Shown here: positions 10,578 through 22,448 of the stretch, in pieces
Layout of the letters: every line of letters starts with the position of its first letter
How positions within the stretch are numbered: position 1 is the first letter of the stretch
Source: Talinum fruticosum
Taxonomy: Eukaryota; Streptophyta; Magnoliopsida; Caryophyllales; Talinaceae
Direction: 5' to 3'
Assembly (NCBI GenBank): GCA_021018815.1
Contig: JAITYX010000127.1
Coordinates: 558,001 to 622,000 of the forward strand
Length of the DNA stretch: 64,000 bases
Program-made: the position numbers and the translations under genes
Notes under the pieces: generated by a model
Told to the model about the DNA's origin: nothing
Seen by the model: only the letters and a program-made list of their open reading frames with translations
The model's database searches: none

Positions 10578-13500
10578 AATAACACCCCAAAACCCACTCT
10601 AGGAGTATTACATGCCGGGGTTCCCGAGAGGAACCCCTAAGACTACTTAAGATCTCAACTTAGGGTTAATAGCTCTTTCTTAGATTGGCGGAAGCGCGTT
10701 TCTAGGTTGTCAAAGGTTTTCCCGAAAATTTCGGCTGAGTTTCCTCTGTAATATGGCTAATCACATAGGCTCAAAGCCTTACCCTACACAAAACACATTT
10801 ATAAACTCAACAAGCCACACGCTCGGAGTATCCACAATTCAAACACAACGAGCCACACGCTGGGGTAAACACATAGGTCTTTTATATACACATGGTCGAA
10901 CTTTAAGTTCACATACAACCGATTTATAATTTGAAAACATCATACATATAGCCAATCCAGGGACTTCCTAGCCATTAGTCCGGTACTCCTAAAAGATAAA
11001 AGCCAATCCAGGGAGTCTTAACTTCGTACTTGAAAATGTTGGTGAGGTCATGAGCTCCACGAGCCCAGTGAATAACCCAAACCCAACCCCTTGTTTCACT
11101 TTGCACATTAATTCATTTGCAAACACACATAAGTTTAACTTTCATCAATAACATATAATTCAGGGTATACAAGCCGAGGATACGCAACACACATGCCTTA
11201 CCGATTTACCAGCTGAGATCATAAAATAACATCATATATTCATGAATTCAACCCATACATACTTTATTCATTCTTTCTATGCAAATACGTCATATAATCA
11301 TTCATCACATAAGTCATTCATCACATAAATCATATTTTAGTTGTTGTCTTGCATTGTATTAATTCTTATGAAATCAGGATTCATTCTTCTTCTCATTCTT
11401 CTTCTTAAGTTAATTTATGCATTTCATCATCATATAAATCATTGATTCTTTCTTTCTTATTTGTCATGCATAATCATTCATTTCTTCATATCATAATTCC
11501 TTAAGTTATCTTCATTTCGAATGGAAAGAAGATTTATGTATCGCTCTAAAGACCCAGTTCTTGGAGCCAAAATGATTTGTGGACTTAGTTCTTGGAGGCA
11601 AAATAATTTGTGATCTCGAGGCAAAATAATTCGTGGCCTTGAGGCTTGCCTCAAACTCCGAAGGATGCATATTGTCAATAATTCCTGGAAGCAAAATAAT
11701 TCGTGGTTTCGGTTACGAGACACTTCTATGGCCATAACTTAAGAGGGTTCTTTAATTTATGGGGTCTTAGATCATTAACACAATCCTTTTTTCCTTCTTT
11801 AGCTGTTTATGTTTCTTATTTTCTTCTTATTTTCTTATTACTTATTGACAAGATTACACTTAATTCATATAAATCATGCTCAATAACTTTGTAAGTAACA
11901 TCTTCACAACTAGCAATTCACGTAAGTAAGTTCCAAATCAAGTACAATCAATATAACTTATATACACATGCTTATATCATTTATAATTGATATTCTTTAT
12001 GATAAACATACCATAATATAACATATCATTTAGGATTTCTAATTATCGAATTTATTCTTTCATGATTGCATATTATTACGCATAGGTATTTTATGGTTCA
12101 ATAACTTTCCTTAATCATTACCTATCACTTCATCAAGCCATATAACTTCTTAAATTTCAGTTCTCACCTCAACTACTCAATTAGCCCATACTTCTCCCAA
12201 AACAACACATTTTCACTCAAAAATTTGTATGTTCCAATCTACTCATCTAACGCATACCAAAATTTACAGGAAATTCTCATAAATTATCAAGAAGCTACAG
12301 TAAAAGTTTTAGATATTTTGTGCTACACATGAATTTACCAAAATTCGGACAATAGCATAATCGAGTAAAATCTACATTTAAATCATGTGTTTAATTTTAT
12401 GATTTTACCCTCTAATCCTATTCAACTTAAAGTCATTAAAATCTTAACATACATATCAATAATCATGCTCAATAATACTCAAATATCATAAATTCATGAA
12501 TTAGATATCACATAAAGCATAACATGCTTTTCCAATTTCGTGAGTTGCTAGTTTTAGTGAATTTAAGCCTCTAACTTCTTCAATTAAATATAGGATTTTC
12601 AAATTTGTGCATCAATTTCCCCAATTAATTCACATAATTTGTTTTTACTTTTAGGAGAAAGGTTGAATTACTCACCTTGTATTTGTAGGTTTCTATGAAT
12701 TTCAGTTTTGAATTGAATTTCAAATTGGGTGCTTTGCTTTACTTTCTTCTTTTTGGTTTTAGTCTCCTCTACCCGACCCTCTTCTTCCTCCTCGTCGCTG
12801 CTCTCGGTCCCGACCTCCGGCTTCCACTACTCCGTTCCGGTGCCCTTCGGGTTCTCGCTATCTGTTTCTCACTTTCCTCTTTTGCCCGCCGTTCGTTTCA
12901 CCCGTCGACCGGTGTACTCTTACTTGCCGACGACAACAAGTGCTCCTTTCGCTCGCTCACCACCTTCCTCTCGTCTACCGTTGCTACTGCTGTCCTTGTC
13001 CTTCTTCCTCTCCGTTTCTGCTTTGGGTCCGGTCTCCCTCTCGGTCTCCCTATGTTCTTGATTCCTCTCGAGTTCTCTCACTCTTCGCTTCTTGTTCTCT
13101 CGCTGCTTCTCCTCCGTTCCGGCCGAGCTCTCCTTCCTCTCTTTCAATCCCTCACTTCTCGGTCTCTGCCCTCTTTCCCTTTGCTCTGGTTCTCGCTTCT
13201 TTCGTTCCCCTTGTTCTCTCTCTTTTGTTCTCAATCCCACTTTCTCTCTCCTCTGTTCCTGATTGCACCTAGTTAATTTTGTCTGTTTCATTTCAATTGG
13301 ACCCCCAAGACTTCGTTTACTCATTTATTGCCACCAAAGCTAGCCTTTAATTTATTTGCCAGCAACACTAGCCAACTCCTGTCTAATTTTCTTTTCCTTT
13401 TCTTTTTCTCGTTAATTTTATTTTGTTGTTTTGGGGTATGTTATGTAATTGGCCAAAATTTATTTTAATAGGCACATTTTAGTAATTTAGGTTTGGGTTT

Positions 13501-13613
13501 TAACTTTTGACCGGAAAAATTATAATTTAATTAATTCAATAATTTCAAATTAACTTAACTTTTAATAATTTAATTCTTTAGCAGGTAAGCACCTTAAATT
13601 TTCAAGTATTTCA
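10578..13613 (-). repeat. 5' LTR of the gag-only element
   Basis: Begins AATAACACCCC on the + strand and ends TATTTCA. Co-linear with 6221-9258 with frequent substitutions and small indels, so the insertion is not recent. The element-sense purine-rich stretch opens a 134-codon Arg/Glu/Lys frame (13324-12920) that the sister LTR does not preserve. Confidence 0.85.
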
Positions 13614-13648
13614 AAAATCTTTACTCTTGGTTTTAGTAAATAAGGTTT
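13614..13648 (-). pseudogene. Copia RT scrap continuing the reverse SIRE-like element
   Basis: The first five bases are the AAAAT target duplication. The minus strand encodes KTLFTKTKSKDF, which joins in frame to the block before YVDD at 6220. It proves the gag-only element sits inside the Copia RT. It is cut at 13649 by the start of a forward SIRE-family LTR. Confidence 0.75.
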
Positions 13649-14892
13649 TGAAGACTTAGATATAACTCTCTATCTCTCTATAGTTTTGAATTCAAGTAAT
13701 TCTCACTCCTTAAGAATCTCATCTTTAAGTTTTCAATACTGCTCGACCTACTCGGAAAACATTTCTTGAGTAAAACACACATCTCTGGGTTTATGATCCA
13801 CTTAGATACAATTTAGACAGCTTGTCATGAGTAAATAATTTCACATGCATATATCATTTTGAGCTCGACTTTCTCTGTTTACTAGAAAAGAATGACTCGT
13901 GTTAATTCATACTTCTAAGTGAAATTTATTCACTAAAATTATTTACTTGACCAATTTGATGCAATGTTTCTATGTAATCTTAATCTCTTAATAATCTACA
14001 AAATGGAATTAGAACCTATTGAATATTAGACTCGGAAAATTCCATTTTTACAGAGTTAAGGATACTTAAGTGCTTAATTATTATGAATTAATTACTATCC
14101 TTGCGTAATCTTGGACCAAAGTATTTTTATACTTTGAGTACCACTTTGATTTGTTTTTATAGATTAATTAAAGTATTTTAATCTCATTTTTGAAAAGCAA
14201 AAGCAACCGGCTACTAACTGTTATATACCAACAGACGATGAAAAGTATTGTTTTAGCACAAGGCTCGGACATTGTGTCGGGGTTGTTTGTTACCAAATCT
14301 GGTAAACTTCAACTTTGAGTCTAACGAATATTTCCACCCTAGATCTCAGTCATAACTAGTGGGTTAGACCACCTTTTAAGCTAAGGACTAAAGCACATCG
14401 TTCACATTTGTAATGAGCTCCTTTCCCGAGGGACTCGGATTATCCGTTACAACGACTAGTTAAGGTTCACGTTCTAGAATCGAGTCACAACAGCTACTCT
14501 GCCCTATTGTGTATAAATAGAAGCCATCTTACAAGACTTGAAGATTGTGGAGATTAACGAGATTGCAAAAACTGAATCATACTCTCTTAATCTTTAGTTG
14601 TCAACTCGTAATGAAGTTCTTACTTTTGAGTTGTAAAGAAGAAGTCTTGTAAACACTCTTACATACTTCAATTCTTTGTAAAGTCCCTTGACTGAGCTGT
14701 GAGGGTTAACTCAGCTCAATTGTCCTTAGCTGTAAGGGTTATCTCGGTTAGGAAGTGCTAAAACATATTAGGGAATTTTTGTGTCTAGGAAAACTTGTAT
14801 TGAATTGTCTAAGGAAGCAATTTTGTAAGAGTTAGTCCTTGTATTTTGTGGATTAAAAATAGTGGATTTGACTTGGTGTTTGGATTGACACT
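13649..14892 (+). mobile_element. SIRE-family LTR, 3' end missing
   Basis: Begins TGAAGACTTAG, matching the LTR start TGAAGACTCGG of the complete SIRE-like element at 47845. Co-linear with that LTR through the TATA box TATAAATAGAAGCC (14512-14526 region), a GTTAACTCAGCT block and GTGGATTTGACT, then stops about 280 bases short of the LTR end where gypsy integrase sequence begins. No target duplication was found, so it is a truncated or recombined remnant. Confidence 0.8.
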
Positions 14893-15126
14893 ATAGTAGT
14901 CACTTATGAGCTCATTTGGTACCCCATAATGAGAGATAATGTTACAGGTCAAGAACCTAGCCGCATGTTTAGATGTGTTGGTGGGGTAGCATGTGGCCTC
15001 CATCCATTTCAGTAAAGTAGTAGTTTTCTACTCGATACAAACTCATGTCCTCATGTTCCTTAAGAGTTCACTTTCCAAATTATGTCTATTCCCCATGTTG
15101 AGAATGGCCAAGTTGATGCAAGGGTA
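14893..15126 (-). pseudogene. Ty3/gypsy (Tat type) integrase fragment
   Basis: Minus strand gives WPFSTWGIDII just inside 15126 and then EATCYPTNTSKHAARFLTC and HYGVPNELISD: the catalytic-core start of a Tat-lineage integrase, with a stop and frame changes between. It continues, across the CACTA element, the pol fragment at 24223-26086. It is cut at 14892 by a SIRE LTR remnant, so the remaining catalytic residues and the C-terminal part are lost. Confidence 0.75.
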
Positions 15127-15430
15127 CACTACTATAGGAACCACTTTTAACTACGGTTAAAAACGATATTTAACGATGGTTAACAAGCGTCGTGTATGTG
15201 GTCATCGTTGTATGTATCATTTTTAACTACGCTTCAATAACCGTAGTAAAAGATCACCTGTGACGACATTCTCATGTAATAATCGTCGTCATAGGTGCCT
15301 ATATATTTACATATGACGAAGGTTCTATCTAACGAACTGTCGTCATAGGTCCCGCCTGAAAGCCAAATTATTTCAGTGCTTATGAGGAAGGTTGTAATAT
15401 AAGAACTATCGTAATAGGTATGCATTTTTT

Positions 15431-16431
15431 AATAGTTTTATTTTGTATTTTTCGTCCCCCTGTACAAAATACACTCGAAAATACATCACAACTTACACAA
15501 GCAACAAACCAACAGACCTCAATTTTCCAACATAAATACAAGAATTTCCAATAATATAAGAATTTCCTGTTTGTGTATTCCTTTTTCAAGAAGAGAGATG
15601 TAATATGTTTTTATGACTATATTGCTTGTTTGGAGTTGTTGCAGAGATAACCTGGACAACATAATACATCATATTTGCAGTCCACAATACCTCTACACAA
15701 ACTTCAAAAAAGCAATATAGTCATAAAAACATAATAACACGTCTCTCTTACTAAAAAGGAATCACAAACAGGACATTTCACCAGCAATCTTTTCTTTTTT
15801 ACATAAGTATTGAAAAAGAATACACAAAGAGGTGGACAACATAAAAATTCAATGATCTCGTCCACGAACCTATCAAGAGTGAGCTCACATAACTAAATCT
15901 ACTACAAAAGGATCACTTTAGGAAAACAGATGACCTAAGAACAACGAAGTGCGGGAGAACAGACAAAAGTGTCGTAGAAAGTGCAGAAAGTAATACACTT
16001 CTTGGTCCTCACGAGCAATCTCTATTTCCTTTATCATTGTCCCGAGTGATGCTCCTCTTATGTATTGTTTGCTTGGAGTTCATGAAGGGGTAAAGGTGGA
16101 CAACCTCATTTCTTCCCGGGAGGTTCCTCTTCTTTTCCTTAGGGAGGTTCCCCCTTCTCCTTCGGTAAGTTCCTTCGATCCGGAGAAGAATGAGAGAAAG
16201 AGCCCTCCACCGATTCACTGCTCTCCAGGGGGACCGGACGATGAGCCCATGCTTGAAGTAGCACCTCCGCCCACCGCATCACTTGCCGATGAGTGCGAAG
16301 GATGTTCTCTCGTAACTCATTTTCTCTATGATCGAAGGAGAGAGTTAAGTCAAAGAATTATTCTTACCAACTCTCTCAATAAAGCCTCTACCCCTCTTCC
16401 CATTCAAAGAATTTTTTAGCTTCCAATTGTT

Positions 16432-16435
<4 letters not shown>
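15431..16435. other. CACTA interior, left of the hairpin
   Basis: No recognised gene. 15560-15780 holds related segments in both orientations (ATATTGCTTG near 15620; CAATATAGTCATAAAAACAT near 15711, matching the inverse of sequence near 15610). A 119-codon open frame (16060-16419, +) has a Pro-rich middle but no recognisable domain. It could be a captured exon or chance. Confidence 0.4.

Positions 16436-16462
<27 letters not shown>
16436..16462. repeat. (TA)n microsatellite
   Basis: TA run just left of the first hairpin. A similar TA run precedes the second hairpin near 22410, part of a duplicated microsatellite-plus-hairpin unit. Confidence 0.85.
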
Positions 16463-16485
16463 AGTTTCCTTTTGCTTCCAATTTT

Positions 16486-17060
16486 GATGTATACATTATC
16501 ATAAACTAGACATGATTTTATTTGAAATTTTACATAATGCATAAGACAAATTAATATGAATAAAATGTTGAGGTCATCCCTTTAATTCGCTTTAAAAACC
16601 CAAGATATAACTAGAACCGGAGTTCCCATAACCCTTATTGACTTTAGCAATGAGGTCGGATTCACTAGGCAAGACATAGAGTCTATATCCAGCGTGAGTT
16701 GGTACATGAATAAAGGAAAAGGGATAAAGGATTCATCGGAGAAAAAGGTAATAAACAAGTAAAAACCTAATAATAATTCCCTATTGTTTATCACCTTCTT
16801 CTCCGATGAATCCTTTATCCCTTTTTCCTTTTTTCGTGTACCGACCCACACCGCATATAGACTCTATATCTTATCTAGTGAATCGACCTCATTACTAAAG
16901 TCAATAAGGGTTATAGGAACTGCGGTTCTAGTTATGTCTTAGGTTGTTAAAGCAAACTAAATGGATGACTTGAACATTTCATTGATATTCACTATTGTCT
17001 TTATACATTACGTAAAGTTCAAAAAAATCATGTATTCTAGTTTATGATCATGTATAATAC
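16486..17060. repeat. Long inverted repeat (hairpin 1) in the CACTA element
   Basis: Left arm about 16486-16757 and right arm about 16782-17060 are reverse complements with scattered mismatches, separated by a loop of about 25 bases. Matching pieces include ATAAACTAGACATGAT against ATCATGTATTCTAGTTTAT at the outer ends and AAAGGATTCATCGGAGAA against TTCTCCGATGAATCCTTT near the centre. Transcribed, it would fold into a stem of about 270 bp. A related hairpin lies at 22449-22975. Confidence 0.85.
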
Positions 17061-17252
17061 AACAAACTTGCACCCAAAAAGGGAATCGAAAATTTGGTAA
17101 TTGGATAAATTAGTCCACCCCCAACTTCAACTCATCAAAATAAATAAATTTGATAGCAAATTTATCTTTATGAAAAGTATTTGGGGAGATCCCTATATCC
17201 AAATACCACTCCAATTTTTTTTTTACTTTCACATATATTTTTTCACCCTTCA

Positions 17253-17257
<5 letters not shown>

Positions 17258-17295
<38 letters not shown>
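17258..17295. repeat. (TA)n microsatellite, insertion target
   Basis: TA run interrupted by the LTR element at 17296. Its continuation is at 22356-22369, and TATAT on each side is the 5-bp target duplication. Confidence 0.85.
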
Positions 17296-17299
<4 letters not shown>

Positions 17300-19152
17300 A
17301 AGTCGTATTTTATACGTATTTTTAGTAGTTATTTAGTTTATATTATTTAGTTTATTTTATTTAATTTATCCTATTTTGTCTATTTTAGGTAATTATCGAA
17401 TAAATTGGGGAAGATGAGAAAAGACGTTAAAAGCGGGTTTTTAGCTACCGGCAAGCATCCAAGGAAATATACGAAGTCGGTCCATAAATATAATATGTCA
17501 TAAAATATTTATTTTATGATATTATATTTTAGGAAATCCTAATTGGAATAGAAAAGGAAACTTAGAGGATAAGAAACAGAAAATAAACCCTAACTCCTTC
17601 ACCTTATATATACTACTTATTATCATCATGGAGGAGCCCCACGCAGGCCTTGCTGCCTCTTGGCTGGCCGCTGCCATCACCATCCCTTCCTTCGCTGCCC
17701 ACACAAGCAGCCACCCTAGCTGCTGTCCGCCGCTGCCCCTTGCTCTCCGCCCATCACCATCATAATCATCTTCATCATCATCTTCCCGTGGCCAAGAAAA
17801 CTAATATCGGTAGTATAATTTAGTATTGTAATCTTTATTTTTATTGTTAGATTAATATTAAAGATGCTAGTTTTATTTAATTTACATATTTTAAATTACA
17901 TTATGTGGGAGTAGTTTTCCTTACACTTAGTATAATCTACTTGAAGCCATGTTAAATTATTTATTTTGAAACAAAGTTTTAATCTTTATTGTCTTATTGA
18001 TTCGATCCATGATTCTATGATAATTTGTGTTTAATGTTTATGAAATTAGGTCTAATTAATTAGAGTGCACGATACTTAGTTTTATATAAATTCATGTGAT
18101 AGTTTAAATGGTTTAAGTACGTAATTGCTTGATCTTTTAGAGTAGGCCTAAGTAAACTAATAACTAAGGAAAAACGGGAAGATCCGCTAGTGGTTGTCTT
18201 CTACAGTTTAGCTCATGGGTAGATCAATTTGTGTGTTAATGATAAATAAAAATTTGCATGGTGGATATAGATTATACTAAGTGTTTTTATAAATTTTATA
18301 TCTTTGATAATTATTTGTTTACTTTTTAGTTATTTTCTTTAGTTTATCAATTTTTATTTATAAATTTATAGTCTTTTATTATCAATTTCATCATCCCCCT
18401 AAAGATCAGTATTTTAAGTTAGTTTTAGTAATTTTAATTTAATTTTATTTTGAGTCTTTATATATTTTAATTTTCAGAATTAATTTTCTGTTAGTTTTAT
18501 TATTTTTAGTCAGTTTGTTAGAAATTAGTTTAAAAATAGTTTCTTTTGTTATTTTTCATGCTTTATTTTCTTTTAGGGTTTAGATAGAGTCCTAGTTAGC
18601 TGTGATTAAATTTTAGAATTTTTGGAATTAATTTGATATTTTTTCAGATTTAATTCTTGAATTTAATTACTGCAGGTTTTTAATAAAATAAATTCGTAAA
18701 TTAGATTTTAAATTTTTTTTTATATTTTTAGGGTCTGGTTAGGTTTAGAAAATTAGTATTATTATTCTGGATAATTTTAGTATTTATTTTCGTAATTAAT
18801 TTAGTGCAGAATTTTAGTTATTTAATTTTCTGTTTTAGAATTTGTTTATTTTCTGCTTTAGTTTGCTGTTTTAATTATTCTGAAAAATTATAAAAAAAAT
18901 ATTTCTGGGTTATTATAGTTTTATTATTCTGTATAAATTATTTATTTAGTTGTTAGATCATTTTCTATGATTTTTAGTTATTGATTTTAATTTATATTTT
19001 CTATTTTGTTTTTAAGAGTAGTAAATTTAATTAAATTAAAGCTTGCACGTTATTGTATCTTTCCTAGTGGATTCGATCCCTACTTTCGTATACTATATTG
19101 TTTATTATAAGCCTAAGTAGTGGTTTAATTTGTTGTTGTACACCAGCTAACA
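17296..19152 (+). repeat. 5' LTR, with an internal deletion of about 207 bp
   Basis: Co-linear with 20292-22355 except that the segment present at about 21150-21358 is missing at about 18138. The solo LTR at 32753-35030 has the segment, so it was lost here. A TATA motif (TTATATATAC, about 17604) is followed by a GC-rich ATG-started stretch at 17628. Confidence 0.85.
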
Positions 19153-19821
19153 AATTTTGAGTGCATCCTCGCATTTTAATTTTATGCATTTATATTTATC
19201 TTATTTAAAAAAAAAAAAAAATTAGTGTCTTACTTGTAAAGAAATGCATGAATATGAATATATGCTAGGTTAACTTGCTTAAAATTTTTCTATTCATAGT
19301 TTTTCTTTCCCTTTGAAAGCGAGAAATTTGAACATGTTAATTGTCATTCGGAGTTGTTTGAGTTGATCCTCATATATTTCTTCAATTAGTGATAATCATA
19401 ATTTTTTCTGTCCAATTGATCATGTTATATAATCGTGATAGAGGCAATAAATTGACTTAAACCGTTCACCTAGACTACTCGAACTTAGCAGATTGATTCA
19501 TTGAAATTTTGATTTTTCTTGTTTTGCTTAAAAAAAAAATAAAATGTTAGTTTACCAACATGGGTCGGAGTTGGTGGCTCGGCACCATTTCCCTTAAGTT
19601 TAGATCTCAAGTTGAGCCTTATGAATGGAGTAACCCATGCTGGGAGAGTCATGCCCCTTTTGGGTCGATCAATGGCTCGAACCATACTAACGAAAAGAAA
19701 AAGAAAAAAATATATAATAATAGAGTATTAACTCCAAGCACCTCTGTTTGGGTGAGTGGGAGATAGGGAGTGTTATATTTCTAAGACCCTATATGGGCCT
19801 CGAATATGTGCTTGAATGGAG

Positions 19822-19886
<65 letters not shown>

Positions 19887-20278
19887 AAAAAAAAGAAAGT
19901 TTGAAAAACAAGTTTATTATTGATTTTTAGTGAGTTATCTCGCTCATTCAGTGTCTCTATAACCATACTCGCACCTTAATTTTTCCCATCCTAAAACGTT
20001 TTAGACCTCTTGACCGAAATGTACATGTTTGAAAAAGATGGATAAATTTTTGATTGTTGCTTAAATGAAACGAGATATTGTGAGGCTGATGAATAAACTC
20101 TCCGATGACAATGAAATGTTTATTTCTTCACCGCTTGGGAAAGACAAAATTTCATCAAACTGTTTTTGAGAAGCAAGGAAAACTTAGTGTATACTTTATG
20201 TTTTCTGTATATCTTATATAAGAAAGCGTAATATTAGATCGAGTCTTAGATTTCTTTGCATGAGGACGTCCAAAGTCT
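19153..20278 (+). other. Internal region of the LTR element
   Basis: No gene recognised. Contains a (TA)n run at 19823-19883. A short open frame at 19560-19766 has no similarity I can name. The lack of a usual PBS just after 19152 argues that reverse transcription of this copy is impaired. Confidence 0.6.
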
Positions 20279-20291
20279 AAGTGTGGGGATT
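20279..20291 (+). promoter_or_regulatory. Polypurine tract
   Basis: AAGTGTGGGGATT directly before the 3' LTR start TGTTAAGTCG; this spelling is common in Ty3/gypsy plant elements. Confidence 0.7.
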
Positions 20292-22355
20292 TGTTAAGTC
20301 GTATTTTATACGTATTTTTAGTAGTTATTTAGTTTATATTATATAGTTTATTTTATTTAATTTATCCTATTTTGTCTATTATTAGGTAATTATCGAATAA
20401 ATTGGGGAAGATGAGAAAAGACGTTAAAAGCGGGTTTTTAGCTACCGGCAAGCATCCAAGAAAATATACGAAGTCAGTCCATAAATATAATATGTCATAA
20501 AATATTTATTTTATGATATTATATTTTAGGAAATCCTAATTGGAATAGAAAAGGAAACTTAGAGGATAAGAAACAGAAAATAAACCCTAACTCCTTCACC
20601 TTATATATACTACTTATTATCATCATGGAGGAGCCCCACGCAGCCTTGCTGCCTCTTGGCTGGCCGCTGCCATCACCATCCCTTCCTTCGCTGCCCACAC
20701 AAGCAGCCACCCTAGCCGCTGTCCGCCGCTGCCCTTGCTGTCTCGCTGCCCCTTGCTGTCGGCCCATCACCATCATAATCATCTTCATCATCTTCTTCCC
20801 GTGGCCAAGAAAACTAATATCGGTAGTGTAATTTAGTATTGTAATCTTAATTTTTATTGTTAGATTAATATTAAAGATGCTAGTTTTATTTAATTTACAT
20901 ATTTTAAATTACATTATGTGGGAGTAGTTTTCCTTATACTTAGTATAATCTACTTGAAGCCATGTTAAATTATTTATTTTGAAACAAAGTTTTGATCTTT
21001 ATTGTCTTATTGATTCGATCTATGATTCTATGATAATTTGTGTTTAATGTTTATGAAATTAGGTCTAATTAATTAGAGTGCACGATACTTAGTTTTATAT
21101 AAATTCATGTGATAGTTTAAAGGGTTTAAGTACGTAATTGCTTGATCTTTTTGATGTTAGTATCACCCTAGTTAATCATGAATGACTCATACCCATCTCT
21201 TTTAATTAGGAAATTATCATAGATCCTTCTTAAATCAATTTGCTAGTAGATTGGTTATTAGGTACTAGATGATGTTTTTCTAATACTTAATGCTCTAATT
21301 TGATTAAATTCTAGTGCTAGTGCTAGGGTTATCAATATTAGTAGGGTTTATATTAGGGCTAGGTCTAAGTAAACTAATAACTAAAGAAAAACGGGAAGAT
21401 CCGCTAGTGGTTGTCTTCTACAGTTTAGCTCATGGATAGATCAATTTGTGTGTTAATGATAAATAATAATTTGCATGGTGGATATAGATTATACTAAGTG
21501 TTTTTATAAATTTTATATCTTTGATAATTATTTGTTTACTTTTTAGTTATTTTCTTTAGTTTGTCAATTTTTATTTATAATTATCAATTTCATCATCCCC
21601 CCTAAAGATCAGTATTTTAGGTTAGTTTTAGTAATTTTAATTTAATTTAATTTTGAGTCTTTATATATTTTAATTTTCAGAATTAATTTTCTGTTAGTTT
21701 TATTATTTTTAGTCAGTTTGTTAGAAATAAGTTTAAAAATAGTTTCTTTTGTTATTTTTCATGATTTATTTTCTTTTAGGATTTAGATAGAGTCCTAGTT
21801 TGCTGTGATTAAATTTTAGAATTTTCGAAATTAATTTGATATTTTTTCAGATTTAATTCTTGAATTTAATTACTGCAGGTTTTTAATGAAATAAATTCGT
21901 AAATTAGATTTCAAATTTTGTTTTTATATTTTTAGGGTCTGGTTAGGTTTAAAAATTAGTATTATTATTGTGGATAATTTTAGTATTTATTTTCGTAATT
22001 AATTTAGTACAGAATTTTAGTTATTTAATTTTCTGTTTTAGAATTTGTTTACTTTCTGCTATAGTTTTCTGTTTTAATTATTCTGAAAAATTAAAAAAAA
22101 ATATTTCTGGGTTATTATAGTTTTATTATTCTGTATAAATTATTTATTTAGTTGTTAGATCATTTTCTATGATTTTTAGTTATTGATTTTAATTTATATT
22201 TTCTATTTTGTTTTTAAGAGTAGTAAATTTAATTAAATTAAAGCTTGCACGTTATTGTATCTTTCCTCGTGGATTCGATCCCTACTTCCATATATTATAT
22301 TGTTTATTATAAGCCTAAGTAGTGGTTTAAATTGTTGCTATACAACAAGCTAACA
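20292..22355 (+). repeat. 3' LTR of the non-autonomous element
   Basis: Full-length LTR of 2064 bp, TG to CA. Includes the block deleted from the sister LTR. Ends in CAAGCTAACA, followed by the TATAT duplication. Confidence 0.85.
20600..20831 (+). other. LTR TATA box and GC-rich leader mini-ORF
   Basis: TTATATATAC near 20600 is followed within about 30 bases by ATG (20625) opening a 68-codon frame: a GC-rich Ala/Leu/Pro/Cys part, then Ile/Phe-rich MEEPHAALLP...ITIIIIFIIFFPW. The 5' LTR copy (ATG 17628) has an extra G early and reads another frame. The solo LTR (ATG near 34700, minus) has a different GC-rich stretch with internal duplication. The ATG and MEE start are shared but the remainder is not, which argues against a conserved protein and for a leader region. 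Confidence 0.4.
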
Positions 22356-22448
22356 TATATATATATATCTTTCCCTCTATTCGTTGTGTACGAAAATTAT
22401 TTACGTATATAATAATATATATATGGTTTCGTTTTTGTTTCCAATTTT

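Larger units (their letters stand above)
6221..13613 (-). mobile_element. Gag-only LTR retrotransposon with 3-kb LTRs (TR-GAG-like)
   Basis: Complete reverse-oriented element. Two direct repeats of 3038 and 3036 bp (6221-9258; 10578-13613) flank only 1.3 kb of internal DNA with a methionine-tRNA-type primer binding site, a broken gag and a polypurine tract. The 5-bp target duplication AAAAT is perfect (6216-6220 and 13614-13618) and lies inside Copia reverse transcriptase sequence. No protease, RT or integrase is present, so mobilisation would need another element. The class of terminal-repeat elements with only GAG has been described in plants (TR-GAG). LTRs of this length relative to the interior also resemble LARDs. 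The CX2CX4HX4C knuckle and PBS suggest a Ty3/gypsy partner. Confidence 0.85.
3220..13648 (-). mobile_element. Decayed SIRE-like Copia element (reverse), split by a gag-only LTR element
   Basis: Minus-strand reading gives the end of a Copia pol (13648-13614 and 6220-5283), then a spacer with GA repeat and TATA box, then an extra ORF3 (4653-3300). Order and protein similarity match the forward SIRE-like element at 47845-58591. The interruption is exact: the reverse transcriptase frame runs from 13648-13614 directly into 6220 once the inserted element and one copy of the AAAAT duplication are removed. Neither LTR is recognised: the left end fades out near a poly-A tract (3186-3206) and the right end is cut at 13648/13649 by a forward SIRE LTR piece. 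Confidence 0.75.
17296..22355 (+). mobile_element. Non-autonomous LTR retrotransposon without genes
   Basis: LTRs of 1857 bp (17296-19152) and 2064 bp (20292-22355) begin TGTTAAGTCG and end TAACA. The interior is only 1.14 kb and has no retroviral domain in any frame. A polypurine tract AAGTGTGGGGATT precedes the 3' LTR; no clear tRNA-complementary site follows the 5' LTR. The TATAT target duplication is inside a TA microsatellite, where its strength as evidence is reduced, but the LTR termini are clear. The family is also present as a reverse solo LTR at 32753-35030. Retrotransposition would require proteins from another element. Confidence 0.85.

Noticed and set aside
12920..13324. 134-codon Arg/Glu-rich frame in element sense inside the right LTR
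   Set aside because: Purine-tract artefact; the sister LTR does not keep it open.
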